A stretch of DNA of 64,000 bases from Streptomyces drozdowiczii (GCF_026167665.1 NZ_CP098740.1:5146001-5210000); one strand, 5' to 3'. Counted from the stretch's first letter, positions 1 to 9,746 are shown. Notes: generated by a model from the sequence alone, not told the origin. Translations and numbers: made by a program.

Positions 1-216
1 GAGGTGACCCCCACCGAGGAGGGCACCTTCCTCGGCAAGTGCGCCGAGCTCTGCGGCGTCGACCACTCCCGCATGCTCTTCAACGTCAAGGTCGTCTCCC
101 CGGCGCAGTATCAGGCGCACCTCAAGGAGCTGGCGAAGAAGGGCCAGACGGGTTACGTGCCGGCCGGCATCGAGCAGACTGACCCGGCCAGGAATGCGGA
201 GACGAACAAACTGTGA
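1..216 (+). CDS. ctaC: Cytochrome c oxidase subunit II, C-terminal fragment
   Basis: Only the last 71 residues are in the window; the gene begins upstream. The fragment carries the CuA-binding signature C-x3-C-x3-H-x2-M ([12 protein letters not shown]), which holds the binuclear copper centre that accepts electrons from cytochrome c. In actinobacteria the donor is the attached dihaem QcrC rather than a soluble cytochrome. The protein is expected at the outer face of the membrane. Its stop codon overlaps the ctaD start (GTGA), so the two are translationally coupled. Identity is secure from the motif and the following ctaD. Confidence 0.95.
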   Translation, partial: EVTPTEEGTFLGKCAELCGVDHSRMLFNVKVVSPAQYQAHLKELAKKGQTGYVPAGIEQTDPARNAETNKL

Positions 217-1949
217 GCATCCTCAACGAACCTCAGGGTGCCGCGGCAGCAGACGACTCGTACGAGGACGAGCTGCCGGTCCGGCGCAAGCAGCCGGGAA
301 ACGTCGTCATCAAGTGGCTGACCACCACTGACCACAAGACGATCGGCACGATGTACCTGGTCACATCGTTCGCCTTCTTCTGCATCGGCGGCCTGATGGC
401 GCTCTTCATGCGCGCCGAGCTGGCCCGGCCGGGCACGCAGATCATGTCGAACGAGCAGTTCAACCAGGCGTTCACGATGCACGGCACGATCATGCTGCTG
501 ATGTTCGCGACGCCGCTGTTCGCCGGTTTCGCGAACTGGATCATGCCGCTGCAGATCGGCGCGCCCGACGTGGCGTTCCCGCGGCTGAACATGTTCGCGT
601 ACTGGCTGTACCTCTTCGGCTCGATCATCGCGGTGGCCGGCTTCATCACCCCGCAGGGTGCTGCCGACTTCGGCTGGTTCGCCTACTCCCCGCTCTCGGA
701 CGCCGTCCGTTCGCCGGGTGTCGGCGCCGACATGTGGATCATGGGTCTGGCCTTCTCCGGCTTCGGCACGATCCTCGGGTCGGTCAACTTCATCACCACG
801 ATCATCTGCATGCGCGCGCCCGGCATGACGATGTTCCGCATGCCGATCTTCACCTGGAACGTCCTGCTGACCGGTGTGCTGGTCCTGCTGGCCTTCCCGG
901 TCCTGGCGGCCGCGCTGTTCGCCCTGGAGGCGGACCGCAAGTTCGGTGCCCATGTATTCGACGCGGCCAACGGCGGCGCGTTGCTATGGCAACACCTCTT
1001 CTGGTTCTTCGGGCATCCAGAGGTGTACATCATCGCCTTGCCGTTCTTCGGGATCATTTCCGAAGTGATCCCTGTCTTCAGCCGCAAGCCGATGTTCGGT
1101 TACATCGGCCTGGTGGCCGCGACGATCTCCATCGCCGGCCTCTCGGTGACCGTGTGGGCCCACCACATGTACGTCACCGGCGGTGTGCTCCTGCCGTTCT
1201 TCTCCTTCATGACGTTCCTCATCGCGGTGCCCACCGGGGTGAAGTTCTTCAACTGGATCGGCACGATGTGGAAGGGCTCGTTGTCCTTCGAGACACCGAT
1301 GCTCTGGGCGATCGGCTTCCTGATCACCTTCACCTTCGGTGGTCTGACCGGCGTCATCCTGGCCTCGCCGCCGATGGACTTCCACGTCTCCGACTCGTAC
1401 TTCGTGGTCGCGCACTTCCACTACGTCGTCTTCGGCACCGTGGTGTTCGCGATGTTCTCCGGCTTCCACTTCTGGTGGCCGAAGTTCACCGGCAAGATGC
1501 TGGACGAGCGGCTCGGCAAGATCACCTTCTGGACGCTGTTCGTGGGCTTCCACGGCACGTTCCTGGTGCAGCACTGGCTGGGCGCGGAGGGCATGCCGCG
1601 GCGTTACGCGGACTACCTCGCCGCGGACGGCTTCACCGCGCTGAACACCATCTCGACCATCTCGTCGTTCCTGCTCGGCCTGTCGATCCTGCCGTTCTTC
1701 TACAACGTCTGGAAGACCGCCAAGTACGGCAAGAAGATCGAGGTGGACGACCCGTGGGGCTACGGCCGTTCGCTGGAGTGGGCGACCTCCTGCCCGCCGC
1801 CCCGGCACAACTTCCTCACGCTGCCCCGTATCCGCTCGGAATCCCCGGCGTTCGACCTGCACCACCCGGAGATCACCGCGCTGGAGCAGCTGGACCACGC
1901 CGCCGAGGGTGACAAGGCCCTCGCCGGCGGCAAGGAGGCCGGCAAGTGA
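213..1949 (+). CDS. ctaD: Cytochrome c oxidase subunit I (aa3-type)
   Basis: This 578-residue catalytic subunit of the haem-copper oxidase reduces O2 to water and pumps protons. A roughly 40-residue cytoplasmic N-terminus precedes about 12 membrane helices. The haem a ligand lies in TMHGT (His near 90). The CuB site is the HPEVY motif (about 268-272, with the Tyr that crosslinks to His in this family) and HH (about 317-318). HFHYV (about 401-405) supplies the haem a3 and second haem a ligands. Length and motif order are normal for A-family oxidases. The GTG start overlaps the ctaC stop, and the end overlaps ctaF in the same way, so ctaC-ctaD-ctaF form one operon. Confidence 0.98.
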   Translation: MSILNEPQGAAAADDSYEDELPVRRKQPGNVVIKWLTTTDHKTIGTMYLVTSFAFFCIGGLMALFMRAELARPGTQIMSNEQFNQAFTMHGTIMLLMFATPLFAGFANWIMPLQIGAPDVAFPRLNMFAYWLYLFGSIIAVAGFITPQGAADFGWFAYSPLSDAVRSPGVGADMWIMGLAFSGFGTILGSVNFITTIICMRAPGMTMFRMPIFTWNVLLTGVLVLLAFPVLAAALFALEADRKFGAHVFDAANGGALLWQHLFWFFGHPEVYIIALPFFGIISEVIPVFSRKPMFGYIGLVAATISIAGLSVTVWAHHMYVTGGVLLPFFSFMTFLIAVPTGVKFFNWIGTMWKGSLSFETPMLWAIGFLITFTFGGLTGVILASPPMDFHVSDSYFVVAHFHYVVFGTVVFAMFSGFHFWWPKFTGKMLDERLGKITFWTLFVGFHGTFLVQHWLGAEGMPRRYADYLAADGFTALNTISTISSFLLGLSILPFFYNVWKTAKYGKKIEVDDPWGYGRSLEWATSCPPPRHNFLTLPRIRSESPAFDLHHPEITALEQLDHAAEGDKALAGGKEAGK

Positions 1950-2344
1950 AGATCCAGGGCAAGATGTTCCTCGGTCTGGCGGTGTTCATCCTGATCATGG
2001 CCATCACGTACGGCGTGTGGTCGAAGGAGCCCGTCGGCACCACCGCGCTGCTCCTGGCCTTCGGCCTGAGCGTGATGATCGGCTTCTACCTGGCCTTCAC
2101 GGCCCGGCGGGTCGACGCGATGGCGCAGGACAACAAGGAGGCCGACGTCGCGGACGAGGCCGGCGAGGTGGGGTTCTTCTCCCCGCACAGCTGGCAGCCG
2201 CTCTCGCTGGCGATCGGCGGTGCCTTCGCCTTCATGGGCGTCGTCTTCGGCTGGTGGCTGCTGTTCTTCTCGGCGCCGCTCCTCCTGGTCGGCCTGTTCG
2301 GCTGGGTATTCGAGTACTACCGCGGTGAGAACCGCACCCAGTGA
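1946..2344 (+). CDS. ctaF: Cytochrome c oxidase subunit IV (actinobacterial)
   Basis: A 132-residue protein with four hydrophobic stretches: two near the N-terminus (about 5-25 and 31-52) and two after a short acidic loop (about 86-125). This is the shape of the small actinobacterial subunit IV of the aa3 oxidase, which stabilises the bc1-aa3 supercomplex. It starts at GTG overlapping the ctaD stop by 4 bp and is followed by a strong hairpin terminator, so it is the last gene of this cox operon. Identification rests on size, topology and position; the family has no catalytic residues. Confidence 0.92.
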   Translation: MKIQGKMFLGLAVFILIMAITYGVWSKEPVGTTALLLAFGLSVMIGFYLAFTARRVDAMAQDNKEADVADEAGEVGFFSPHSWQPLSLAIGGAFAFMGVVFGWWLLFFSAPLLLVGLFGWVFEYYRGENRTQ

Positions 2345-2379
2345 GACCGGTCCGCCGGTAGCACACCGCTCCACCTGAA

Positions 2380-2418
2380 GGGGGCCGACACTTCGACACG
2401 AAGTGGTCGGCCCCCGTT
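2380..2418 (+). terminator. Intrinsic terminator after ctaF
   Basis: A GC-rich hairpin about 35 bases after the ctaF stop. GGGGGCCGA-CACTTCG pairs with CGAAGTG-TCGGCCCCC with a single bulged G, and the 3' arm is followed by a short T run. It ends the ctaC-ctaD-ctaF transcript. Confidence 0.8.
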
Positions 2419-2467
2419 TGCAGTCGTCCCGCGCGCTGAAACGGACGAATGTTCTTAGCGTGAGTCC

Positions 2468-3724
2468 ATGAACCAGACGCCGCGCTTCCGTCCCGTAGTG
2501 AGCTGCACTCTGCTGGCCGCGACCTTGGTCGCCGGGGCGGCAGCCTGCGGGGACTCCGATGGTCACCCCCTGTCGGCCCAGCCGTTCGACGCCGCCGACG
2601 AGGTCTCCTTCAACACGCCCGACGGCGGCAAGAAGGTCGACCCCGACAAGCCCCTGGAGGTCCGGGTCGACGCCGACGACGGCCGGATCACCGACGTATC
2701 GGCCGTGGACGCCGCAGGGCGCCATCTGGCGGGCGAACTCGACGCCGACGGACACCGGTGGCACTCCACCGCCCCGCTGGCCGCAGGGACCCGTTACACC
2801 GTCAAGGTCCGTATGGAGGACGACGACGGGGCCCCCGGCACCCGCACGATGTCCTTCGACACCGCCAAGGCCACCAAGTTCCTCAAGGTCACCTTCGGCC
2901 CCCAGGCGGGCACCTACGGCGTCGGCCAGCCCCTCGTGGCCACGCTCAGCGCCCCCGTCACGGACAACGCCTCACGCGCCACCGTCGAGCGCGGCCTGCG
3001 CGTCCGCTCCACGCCCTCGGTCACCGGCTCCTGGTACTGGGTCGACGACAAGACGCTGCACTACCGGCCCAAGGAGTACTGGCCGGCGAAGGCCGACATC
3101 GAAGTCAGCTCCAACCTGACCGGCATAAAGGTCACCAACTCGCTCTACGGGGCGCCCGCCAAGGCGCTCAAGATCACCACGGGGGACCGCATCGAGGCCA
3201 TCACGGACGCCTCGGAACACTCCATGACGGTGCTCCGCAACGGTGAGGTGATCAACACCATCCCAGTCACCACGGGCAAACCCGGGTTCGACACGCGCAA
3301 CGGCGTCAAGGTGGTGCTCGGGAAGGAACAGTACGTACGTATGCGCGGGGAATCCATCGGGATCGCCGCCGGCTCCTCCGACTCGTACGACCTCGACGTC
3401 TACTGGGCCACCCGGGTGACATGGAGCGGCGAATACGTGCACGCGGCGCCCTGGTCCACCGGCTCGCAGGGGTACGCCAACGTCAGCCACGGCTGCACCG
3501 GCATGAGCACCAGCGAGGCCGAGTGGTTCTTCAACACCGTGCGCGAGGGCGACATCGTCAGCGTCGTCGGCAGCGACGGCGAGACGATGACGCCCTTCGA
3601 CAACGGCTACGGCGACTGGAACCTGTCCTGGGCCAAGTGGCAGCAGGGCAGCGCGCTGAACAACGACACCACCGCACCGAAGGTCGACAAGGTCAGCACG
3701 GCGCGGCTGCGCCCCCAGGTCTGA
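2468..3724 (+). CDS. L,D-transpeptidase lipoprotein with Ig-like domain
   Basis: A 418-residue exported protein. A signal sequence ends in a weak lipobox (GAAAC, Cys near 27). Ig-like beta domains (about 40-235) resemble those of mycobacterial LdtMt2. A YkuD catalytic domain follows (about 245-375). The active site is visible: His325 in VHAAPW and the SHGCTGMS motif with His341 and nucleophile Cys343. These enzymes make 3-3 crosslinks in peptidoglycan from tetrapeptide stems at the outer membrane face. The gene has its own upstream region after the ctaF terminator and is not in the cox operon, although it sits inside the cox/bc1 cluster. Its end shares a bidirectional hairpin with the convergent receiver-like gene. 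Confidence 0.95.
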   Translation: MNQTPRFRPVVSCTLLAATLVAGAAACGDSDGHPLSAQPFDAADEVSFNTPDGGKKVDPDKPLEVRVDADDGRITDVSAVDAAGRHLAGELDADGHRWHSTAPLAAGTRYTVKVRMEDDDGAPGTRTMSFDTAKATKFLKVTFGPQAGTYGVGQPLVATLSAPVTDNASRATVERGLRVRSTPSVTGSWYWVDDKTLHYRPKEYWPAKADIEVSSNLTGIKVTNSLYGAPAKALKITTGDRIEAITDASEHSMTVLRNGEVINTIPVTTGKPGFDTRNGVKVVLGKEQYVRMRGESIGIAAGSSDSYDLDVYWATRVTWSGEYVHAAPWSTGSQGYANVSHGCTGMSTSEAEWFFNTVREGDIVSVVGSDGETMTPFDNGYGDWNLSWAKWQQGSALNNDTTAPKVDKVSTARLRPQV

Positions 3725-3735
3725 CCGTGCGACCC

Positions 3736-3763
3736 GTCCGTGGGGGCTCAGGCCCCCACGGAC
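3736..3763. terminator. Bidirectional terminator between L,D-transpeptidase and receiver-like gene
   Basis: A perfect 12-bp stem (GTCCGTGGGGGC with its complement) around the loop TCAG. It begins 12 bases after the transpeptidase stop and includes the last codons of the convergent minus-strand gene, so it can act on both transcripts. Confidence 0.75.
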
Positions 3764-4149
3764 AGCCGCGTACGCAGCAGGGCGGCCAGGGAGTCCGCGA
3801 ACTCCACCGGCTCCACCGGCAGCGTCACCGCGGCGTCCGCACGGCTCCAGGTGGCCAGCCAGGCGTCCTGCGGGCGCCCGATGAGGACCAGGACCGGCGG
3901 GCAGCGGAAGATCTCGTCCTTGATCTGCCGGCAGACGCCCATACCGCCCGCCGGAGCGGTCTCGCCGTCCAGCACGCAGACGTCGATCCCCCCGTGCTCC
4001 AGGGCGTCCAGGACGGCCGGCAGGGTGGCGCACTCCAGGAACTCCACCGGCGGCACGTCCGCAGCGGGCCTGCGCCCTGCTGCCAGCCTCACCTGCTCAC
4101 GGGTGTGCGCGTTGTCGCTGTAGACCAGGACCGTGGCGGTCGGCTGCAT
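3748..4149 (-). CDS. Receiver-domain-like protein, degenerate
   Basis: A 133-residue single-domain protein with the fold pattern of a response-regulator receiver and no output domain. The acidic position (LVYSD) and the likely phosphoacceptor Asp (VCVLDGE) are present. The switch Ser/Thr position is replaced (VLVLIGRP), and the invariant Lys of the usual TKP motif is Leu (VTLPVEP). It may therefore not be phosphorylated normally and may serve as a partner protein. The start at 4149 is chosen over longer upstream frames because GGAGG lies 6 bases before this ATG. It stands alone on the minus strand between the two cox blocks, divergent from ctaE. Target unknown. Confidence 0.85.
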   Translation of the reverse strand: MQPTATVLVYSDNAHTREQVRLAAGRRPAADVPPVEFLECATLPAVLDALEHGGIDVCVLDGETAPAGGMGVCRQIKDEIFRCPPVLVLIGRPQDAWLATWSRADAAVTLPVEPVEFADSLAALLRTRLSVGA

Positions 4150-4340
4150 GGTTCCTCCGTGACATCCGTGTCTTCGGGGCACTCGGGGCCCCCGGGGAAC
4201 GGGAGCCGTCCGATGCGCGGATCGTACTCCGCCCGACAGCGTGTCAGTACCGGTTCGCACAGCCCTTCCATGGGCCGTTCGGGCAGGACACACCCCTCTG
4301 ACACACCGAACGGCACCCCCCGGAGTGAGGGCGGGATAAG

Positions 4341-4361
4341 CGACCGACATAATGTCGGTCG
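4341..4361. promoter_or_regulatory. Perfect palindrome over the ctaE start codon
   Basis: CGACCGACAT-A-ATGTCGGTCG is a perfect 10+1+10 inverted repeat whose right arm begins with the ctaE ATG at 4352. It could be a repressor site or, in mRNA, a hairpin hiding the start codon. No ribosome binding site precedes this ATG. Confidence 0.55.
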
Positions 4362-4972
4362 TGGCGACAGCAACGACAGTAGAAACCGGGCACGCGCACC
4401 CGTCGGTCAATCGGCCGAACCTCACCAGCGTCGGAACCATCATCTGGTTGAGCTCCGAGCTGATGTTCTTCGCGGCCCTCTTCGCGATGTACTTCACCCT
4501 GCGATCGGTGACCGGACCGGAACACTGGAAGGAAATGGCGTCCGCCCTGAACTTCCCGTTCTCGGCGACGAACACCACGATCCTGGTGCTCTCCTCACTC
4601 ACCTGCCAGCTCGGCGTCTTCGCCGCGGAGCGGGGCGATGTGAAGAAGCTCCGTGCGTGGTTCGTGATCACTTTCGTGATGGGTTCGATCTTCATCGGAG
4701 GCCAGGTCTTCGAGTACACCGAGCTGGTGAAGAAGGACGGCCTCTCGCTGTCCTCCGACCCGTACGGCTCGGTGTTCTACCTGACCACCGGCTTCCACGG
4801 TCTGCATGTGACGGGCGGTCTCATCGCCTTCCTGCTCGTTCTGGGCAGGACGTACGCGGCCAAGAGGTTCACCCATGAACAGGCGACCGCCGCCATCGTC
4901 GTGTCCTATTACTGGCACTTCGTCGATGTCGTGTGGATCGGCCTCTTCGCCACGATCTACATGATCAAGTAA
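4352..4972 (+). CDS. ctaE: Cytochrome c oxidase subunit III
   Basis: This 206-residue membrane protein has five predicted helices, the short form typical of actinobacteria, without the two N-terminal helices of mitochondrial COX3. [11 protein letters not shown] near residue 35 contains the conserved membrane Glu of the family (the DCCD-sensitive position). The last helices contain [12 protein letters not shown], a strong family signature. It is a structural subunit of the aa3 oxidase. The start lies in a palindrome and lacks a ribosome binding site, so the transcript may be leaderless. The gene is 62 bases upstream of qcrC and probably co-transcribed with the bc1 genes. Confidence 0.97.
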   Translation: MSVVATATTVETGHAHPSVNRPNLTSVGTIIWLSSELMFFAALFAMYFTLRSVTGPEHWKEMASALNFPFSATNTTILVLSSLTCQLGVFAAERGDVKKLRAWFVITFVMGSIFIGGQVFEYTELVKKDGLSLSSDPYGSVFYLTTGFHGLHVTGGLIAFLLVLGRTYAAKRFTHEQATAAIVVSYYWHFVDVVWIGLFATIYMIK

Positions 4973-5034
4973 CCGGGCCCGAGCCCGAACCACATCCAGC
5001 ATCGACGCAGAAGATCCTGACACCGGGGTAATCC

Positions 5035-5844
5035 GTGAAAAAGCTCTCCGCACGACGACGCCATCCGTTGGCGGCGGTCGTCGTACTACTCCTCGCGCTG
5101 GCGGCCACCGGGGGGCTGTACGCCGCGTTCGCGCCCGCGAGTAAGGCGCAGGCCGACGACACCGCCCAGTCCCTCGCCATCAACGAGGGCAAGAAGCTGT
5201 ACTCCGTCGGTTGCGCCAGCTGCCACGGAACCGGCGGTCAGGGCACCTCCGACGGGCCGCAGCTTGTCGGCGTGGGCTCCGCCGCCGTGGACTTCCAGGT
5301 CGGTACGGGCCGCATGCCCGCGCAGCAGCCGGGCGCCCAGGTACCGAAGAAGAAGGTCATCTACAGCCAGGCCGAGATCGACCAGCTCGCGGCCTACGTC
5401 GCGTCGCTCGGCGCCGGTCCGGTCGTCCCGACCAAGAGCCAGGTCAGCCCTGAGGGTGCGGACATCGCCAAGGGTGGCGACCTGTTCCGTACCAACTGCG
5501 CGCAGTGCCACAACTTCACCGGCAAGGGCGGCGCGCTGACGAACGGCAAGTACGCGCCGGACCTGGACGGCGTGAGCCCGAAGCACATCTACGAGGCCAT
5601 GCTGACCGGCCCGCAGAGCATGCCGTCCTTCCCCGACTCGACGATGCCCGAGAAGCAGAAGCGGGACATCATCGCCTACGTCAAGACCGTGAACGGCTCC
5701 GAAGCCGAGTCCCCCGGCGGCCTCGCTCTCGGCGGCCTGGGTCCGGTCAGCGAGGGCCTGTTCGGCTGGATCTTCGGTCTGGGCGGTCTGATCGCAGTTG
5801 CCATTTGGGTCGCGGCCCACACCGCTAAGGCCAAGAAGTCATGA
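5035..5844 (+). CDS. qcrC: Dihaem cytochrome c subunit of the bc1 complex
   Basis: A 269-residue protein with an N-terminal membrane anchor (about 10-32), two cytochrome c domains and a C-terminal helix (about 244-263). Haem sites are CASCH (Cys60, Cys63, His64) and CAQCH (Cys155, Cys158, His159); downstream Met residues can act as sixth ligands. In actinobacteria this dihaem subunit replaces both cytochrome c1 and soluble cytochrome c, passing electrons from the Rieske protein to CuA of CtaC. It starts at GTG and its stop overlaps qcrA by 4 bp, so qcrC-qcrA-qcrB are coupled. Confidence 0.97.
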   Translation: MKKLSARRRHPLAAVVVLLLALAATGGLYAAFAPASKAQADDTAQSLAINEGKKLYSVGCASCHGTGGQGTSDGPQLVGVGSAAVDFQVGTGRMPAQQPGAQVPKKKVIYSQAEIDQLAAYVASLGAGPVVPTKSQVSPEGADIAKGGDLFRTNCAQCHNFTGKGGALTNGKYAPDLDGVSPKHIYEAMLTGPQSMPSFPDSTMPEKQKRDIIAYVKTVNGSEAESPGGLALGGLGPVSEGLFGWIFGLGGLIAVAIWVAAHTAKAKKS

Positions 5845-6896
5845 GTAGCCAAGAGATTCCAGAAGAGAACCTGCCCGACGAGCAGGCCGCCGCGCACGGC
5901 GCGGTAGAACCGGCGCACGACGACCCGTTCGCCGACCCGGGGCTGCCGGCCCACAAGCCGCGCATCCAGGACATCGACGAGCGGGCCGCGAAGCGCTCCG
6001 AGCGCACCGTCGCGACCATGTTCCTGTTGTCCATGCTGGCGACGGTGGGCTTCATCGCCTCCTACGTCATCTTCCCGGTCGACAAGATCGTCTTCATCTT
6101 CCCGTTCGGTCATGTCAGCGCGCTCAACTTCTCCCTGGGTCTGACTCTGGGGCTGGCGCTCTTCCTGATCGGCGCGGGCGCCGTCCACTGGGCGCGCACC
6201 CTGATGTCCGACGTCGAGGTCGCCGACGACCGGCACGCCATCGAGGCGACGCCCGAGGTCAAGGCGAAGGTCCTGTCGGACTTCGCGGACGGCGCCCGGG
6301 AGTCCGCGCTCGGCCGTCGCAAGCTGATCCGCAACACCATGTTCGGCGCGCTGGCCCTGGTGCCGCTCTCCGGCGTGATGCTGCTGCGCGACCTCGGTCC
6401 GCTGCCGGAGAAGAAGCTCCGCAAGACCCTGTGGGCCGAGGGCAAGCAGCTCGTCAACATGAACACGATGGAGCCGCTGCGTCCCGAGGACGTGGTCGTC
6501 GGTTCGCTGACCTTCGCCATGCCCGAGGGCCTGGAGGAGCACGACGAGGACTTCCAGACGCAGATCGCCAAGGCCGCCCTGATGATCATCCGCATCGAGC
6601 CGGACGACATCAAGGACAAGCGCGAGCGCGAGTGGGCGCACGAGGGCATCGTCGCCTTCTCGAAGATCTGCACGCACGTCGGCTGCCCGATCAGCCTGTA
6701 CGAGCAGCAGACGCACCACGTGCTCTGCCCGTGCCACCAGTCCACCTTCGACCTCTCCGACGGCGCCCGCGTCATCTTCGGTCCGGCCGGCCACGCCCTC
6801 CCGCAGCTGCGGATCGGCGTGAACAGCGAGGGCAACCTCCAGGCGCTCGGTGACTTCGAAGAGCCCGTCGGTCCTGCATTCTGGGAGCGCGGATGA
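5841..6896 (+). CDS. qcrA: Rieske iron-sulfur subunit of the bc1 complex
   Basis: A 351-residue Rieske protein of the actinobacterial type, with a long acidic N-terminal extension and three predicted helices (about 55-75, 90-112, 166-185) before the extracytoplasmic [2Fe-2S] domain. The cluster ligands are C277-T-H279 with the disulfide Cys282, and C296-P-C298-H299. It moves electrons from menaquinol at the Qo site of QcrB to QcrC. ATGA overlaps join it to qcrC upstream and qcrB downstream. Confidence 0.97.
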   Translation: MSSQEIPEENLPDEQAAAHGAVEPAHDDPFADPGLPAHKPRIQDIDERAAKRSERTVATMFLLSMLATVGFIASYVIFPVDKIVFIFPFGHVSALNFSLGLTLGLALFLIGAGAVHWARTLMSDVEVADDRHAIEATPEVKAKVLSDFADGARESALGRRKLIRNTMFGALALVPLSGVMLLRDLGPLPEKKLRKTLWAEGKQLVNMNTMEPLRPEDVVVGSLTFAMPEGLEEHDEDFQTQIAKAALMIIRIEPDDIKDKREREWAHEGIVAFSKICTHVGCPISLYEQQTHHVLCPCHQSTFDLSDGARVIFGPAGHALPQLRIGVNSEGNLQALGDFEEPVGPAFWERG

Positions 6897-8539
6897 GTAC
6901 TGCGACGAACACACCCGGCGCAGCGGCGCCGGGCAACCGCAAGGCGCCCGCCGGTGAGCGGGTGGCCGACTGGGCGGACGGCCGGCTGGGGATCTACTCC
7001 CTCGCCAAGGCCAACATGCGCAAGATCTTCCCGGACCACTGGTCCTTCATGCTCGGTGAGATCTGCCTCTACAGCTTCATCATCATCATCCTCACGGGTG
7101 TGTACCTGACGCTGTTCTTCCACCCGAGCATGAACGAGGTCGTCTACCACGGCCCGTACGAGCCCATGCAGGGCATCCGGATGTCGGAGGCGTACGCCTC
7201 GACGCTGGACATCAGCTTCGACGTCCGCGGTGGTCTGCTGGTCCGGCAGATCCACCACTGGGCCGCGGTCATCTTCCTGGCCGGCATGTTCGTGCACATG
7301 ATGCGCGTCTTCTTCACCGGCGCGTACCGCAAGCCGCGCGAGATCAACTGGCTCTTCGGCTTCCTGCTGTTCGTCCTCGGCATGTTCACCGGTTTCACCG
7401 GTTACTCGCTGCCGGACGACCTGCTCTCCGGTACCGGTGTCCGCTTCACCCAGGGCGCGATCCTGTCGACGCCGATCGTCGGTACGTACATCTCGATGTT
7501 CCTGTTCGGCGGGGAGTTCCCCGGCGGCGACATCATCGCGAGGTTCTACTCGATCCACATCCTGCTGCTGCCGGGCATCATGCTCGGGCTCGTGGTCGGC
7601 CACCTCATCCTGGTCTTCTACCACAAGCACACCCAGTTCGCGGGTCCCGGCAAGACGAACAAGAACGTCGTCGGCATGCCCCTGCTGCCGGTGTACATGG
7701 CGAAGGCCGGCGGGTTCTTCTTCCTGGTCTTCGGCTTCATCGCGATCATCGCGGCGATCGCCTCGATCAACCCGATCTGGGCACTCGGCCCGTACCGCCC
7801 CGACCAGGTGTCCACGGGCGCCCAGCCGGACTGGTACATGGGCTTCGCCGAAGGCTTCGTCCGTGTGATGCCGGGCTGGGAGATCAACCTCTGGGGCCAC
7901 ACGCTGGTCCTGGGTGTCTTCATCCCGCTCGTCCTGTTCGGTGTGGTGCTCGGTGCGCTGGCCCTGTGGCCGTTCATCGAGTCCTGGATCACCGGCGACA
8001 AGCGCGAGCACCACATCCTGGACAAGCCGCGCAACGCGCCGACCCGGACGGCCCTGGGCGTCGCCTGGGTGACGATCTACTTCGTCATGCTGATCGGCGG
8101 CGGCAACGACATCTGGGCGACGCACTTCAGCCTCTCGCTCAACTCGATCAGCTGGTTCGTCCGTATCGCCTTCTTCGTCGGCCCGGTCATCGCGTTCGTC
8201 GCGACCCGGCGGATCTGCCTCGGCCTCCAGCGCCGCGACAAGGAGAAGGTGCTGCACGGCCGCGAGTCGGGTCTCATCAAGCGCCTGCCGCACGGTGAGT
8301 TCGTCGAGGTGCACGAGCCGCTGTCGCCGGAGGCCCGGTACGCGCTCACCGCGCACGAGCAGTACAAGCCGCTCGAGATCGGCCCGACGGTCGACGAGAA
8401 CGGGGTCGAGCGCAAGGTCTCCAGGATCACCAAGGTCCGGGCGCGGCTCAGCAAGAGCCTGTACGGCGAGAGCAGCCAGATCGCCAAGCCCACCGCCGAG
8501 GAGTACAAGGAGATCACCAGCGGCCACGGCCACCACTGA
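6893..8539 (+). CDS. qcrB: Cytochrome b subunit of the bc1 complex
   Basis: A 548-residue menaquinol:cytochrome c reductase subunit. The N-terminal cytochrome b domain carries the paired haem histidines (HHWAAVIFLAGMFVH and the helix ending in LVVGHLILVFYHKH), followed by the PDW-type Qo motif (QPDWYMGF) and a C-terminal helical region. A hydrophilic tail of over 100 residues is typical of actinobacterial QcrB. This protein is the known target of Q203-type inhibitors in mycobacteria. It is the last gene of the qcr operon and is followed by a perfect hairpin terminator. Confidence 0.98.
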   Translation: MSTATNTPGAAAPGNRKAPAGERVADWADGRLGIYSLAKANMRKIFPDHWSFMLGEICLYSFIIIILTGVYLTLFFHPSMNEVVYHGPYEPMQGIRMSEAYASTLDISFDVRGGLLVRQIHHWAAVIFLAGMFVHMMRVFFTGAYRKPREINWLFGFLLFVLGMFTGFTGYSLPDDLLSGTGVRFTQGAILSTPIVGTYISMFLFGGEFPGGDIIARFYSIHILLLPGIMLGLVVGHLILVFYHKHTQFAGPGKTNKNVVGMPLLPVYMAKAGGFFFLVFGFIAIIAAIASINPIWALGPYRPDQVSTGAQPDWYMGFAEGFVRVMPGWEINLWGHTLVLGVFIPLVLFGVVLGALALWPFIESWITGDKREHHILDKPRNAPTRTALGVAWVTIYFVMLIGGGNDIWATHFSLSLNSISWFVRIAFFVGPVIAFVATRRICLGLQRRDKEKVLHGRESGLIKRLPHGEFVEVHEPLSPEARYALTAHEQYKPLEIGPTVDENGVERKVSRITKVRARLSKSLYGESSQIAKPTAEEYKEITSGHGHH

Positions 8540-8563
8540 TCACCCGTTCTGATCGCCACGGCG

Positions 8564-8597
8564 AGAGCCCCGTCCATTCGCTGGACGGGGCTCTTTG
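8564..8597 (+). terminator. Intrinsic terminator after qcrB
   Basis: A perfect 13-bp stem (AGAGCCCCGTCCA and complement) with a TTCGC loop, followed by TTT, 24 bases after the qcrB stop. It closes the ctaE-qcrCAB transcript. Confidence 0.85.
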
Positions 8598-8662
8598 CCG
8601 TCCCCGGGGGCTCGATAGGGTGGAGCCGATCCCTTATCGGCTGTGGACCCCAGGAGCGGACC

Positions 8663-9727
8663 ATGAACGTTGTGACCCCGGACGGCGGCGACAGCGTGGC
8701 GGCCTTCTCCTGGCCCGGCGTGCTGACCCCCCTGCTGCGCGGCGAGGACCTGGACTCCGACGCCACCGCGTGGGCCATGGACCGCATCATGAGCGGCGAG
8801 GCGACCGACGTGCAGATCGCCGGATTCGCGGTCGCCCTGCGTGCCAAGGGAGAGACGGTCACCGAGGTCTCCGGCCTGGTCCGCGCGATGTACGAGCACG
8901 CGACGACCATCGAGGTCCCCGGCCGCACCGTCGACATCGTCGGCACCGGCGGCGACATGGCCAAGACCGTCAACATCTCCACGATGTCCGCGATCGTCGT
9001 GGCCGGCACCGGCGCGAAGGTCGTCAAGCACGGCAGCCGCGCCTCCTCGTCGGCCAGCGGCTCGTCCGACGTGCTCGGGAAGCTCGGCGTCAACCTGGAG
9101 CTGACTCCCCGGCGCGTAGTGGAGGTGGCCGAGGAGGCGGGCATCACCTTCTGCTTCGCGGTGAAGTTCCACCCCGCCCTGCGCCACGCGGCCAAGGCGC
9201 GTGCGGAGCTGGGCGCGCCCACCACGTTCAACATCCTGGGCCCGCTCACCAACCCGGCCCGGGTGCGCTCCCAGGCGATCGGGGTGGCCGATCCGCGGAT
9301 GGCCCCCATCGTCGCGGGCGTCCTCGCCGAGCGCGGCAACTCCGCCCTGGTCTTCCGGGGCGACGACGGCCTGGACGAGCTGACCACCACGGCGACCTCG
9401 CGGGTCTGGGTGGCCCGGGACGGCGTGGTCCGCGAGGAGACCTTCGACCCACGCGACGTGGGCGTCGAGCTGGTCCCGGTGGAGGCGCTGCGCGGCGCCG
9501 ACGCCTCGTACAACGCGGATGTGGCGCGCCGGCTGCTGGCCGGGGAGACCGGTCCGGTACGGGACGCCGTACTGCTCAACTCGGCGGCGGCGCTGGTCGC
9601 GCTGGACCCGGGCGAGGGGCCGCTGACCGAGCAGATCCGGGCCGGTATGGCGAAGGCCGCCGAGTCCATCGACTCGGGTGCGGCCGGGCGGGCGCTGGAG
9701 AGATGGGTCGTCGCCAGCAACGCGTGA
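8663..9727 (+). CDS. trpD: Anthranilate phosphoribosyltransferase
   Basis: A 354-residue enzyme of tryptophan synthesis that joins anthranilate to PRPP. The helical N-terminal domain is followed by the phosphoribosyl site: GTGGD near 94-98, NISTMSA, and KHGSRASSS, all standard for Trp[13 protein letters not shown] is the conserved anthranilate-side motif. The start ATG has AGGAG about 5 bases upstream. The gene is monocistronic here, between the qcrB terminator and its own terminator. Streptomyces often carry a second trpD elsewhere, so this may not be the only copy. Confidence 0.96.
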   Translation: MNVVTPDGGDSVAAFSWPGVLTPLLRGEDLDSDATAWAMDRIMSGEATDVQIAGFAVALRAKGETVTEVSGLVRAMYEHATTIEVPGRTVDIVGTGGDMAKTVNISTMSAIVVAGTGAKVVKHGSRASSSASGSSDVLGKLGVNLELTPRRVVEVAEEAGITFCFAVKFHPALRHAAKARAELGAPTTFNILGPLTNPARVRSQAIGVADPRMAPIVAGVLAERGNSALVFRGDDGLDELTTTATSRVWVARDGVVREETFDPRDVGVELVPVEALRGADASYNADVARRLLAGETGPVRDAVLLNSAAALVALDPGEGPLTEQIRAGMAKAAESIDSGAAGRALERWVVASNA

Positions 9728-9746
9728 GCGCGTCGATGTGAGGCGG

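Noticed and set aside
153..2764. Long antisense open frames over the cox genes and similar ones throughout
   Set aside because: High-GC DNA keeps shadow frames open; these proteins are Arg/Pro/Ala/Gly-rich with no family features.
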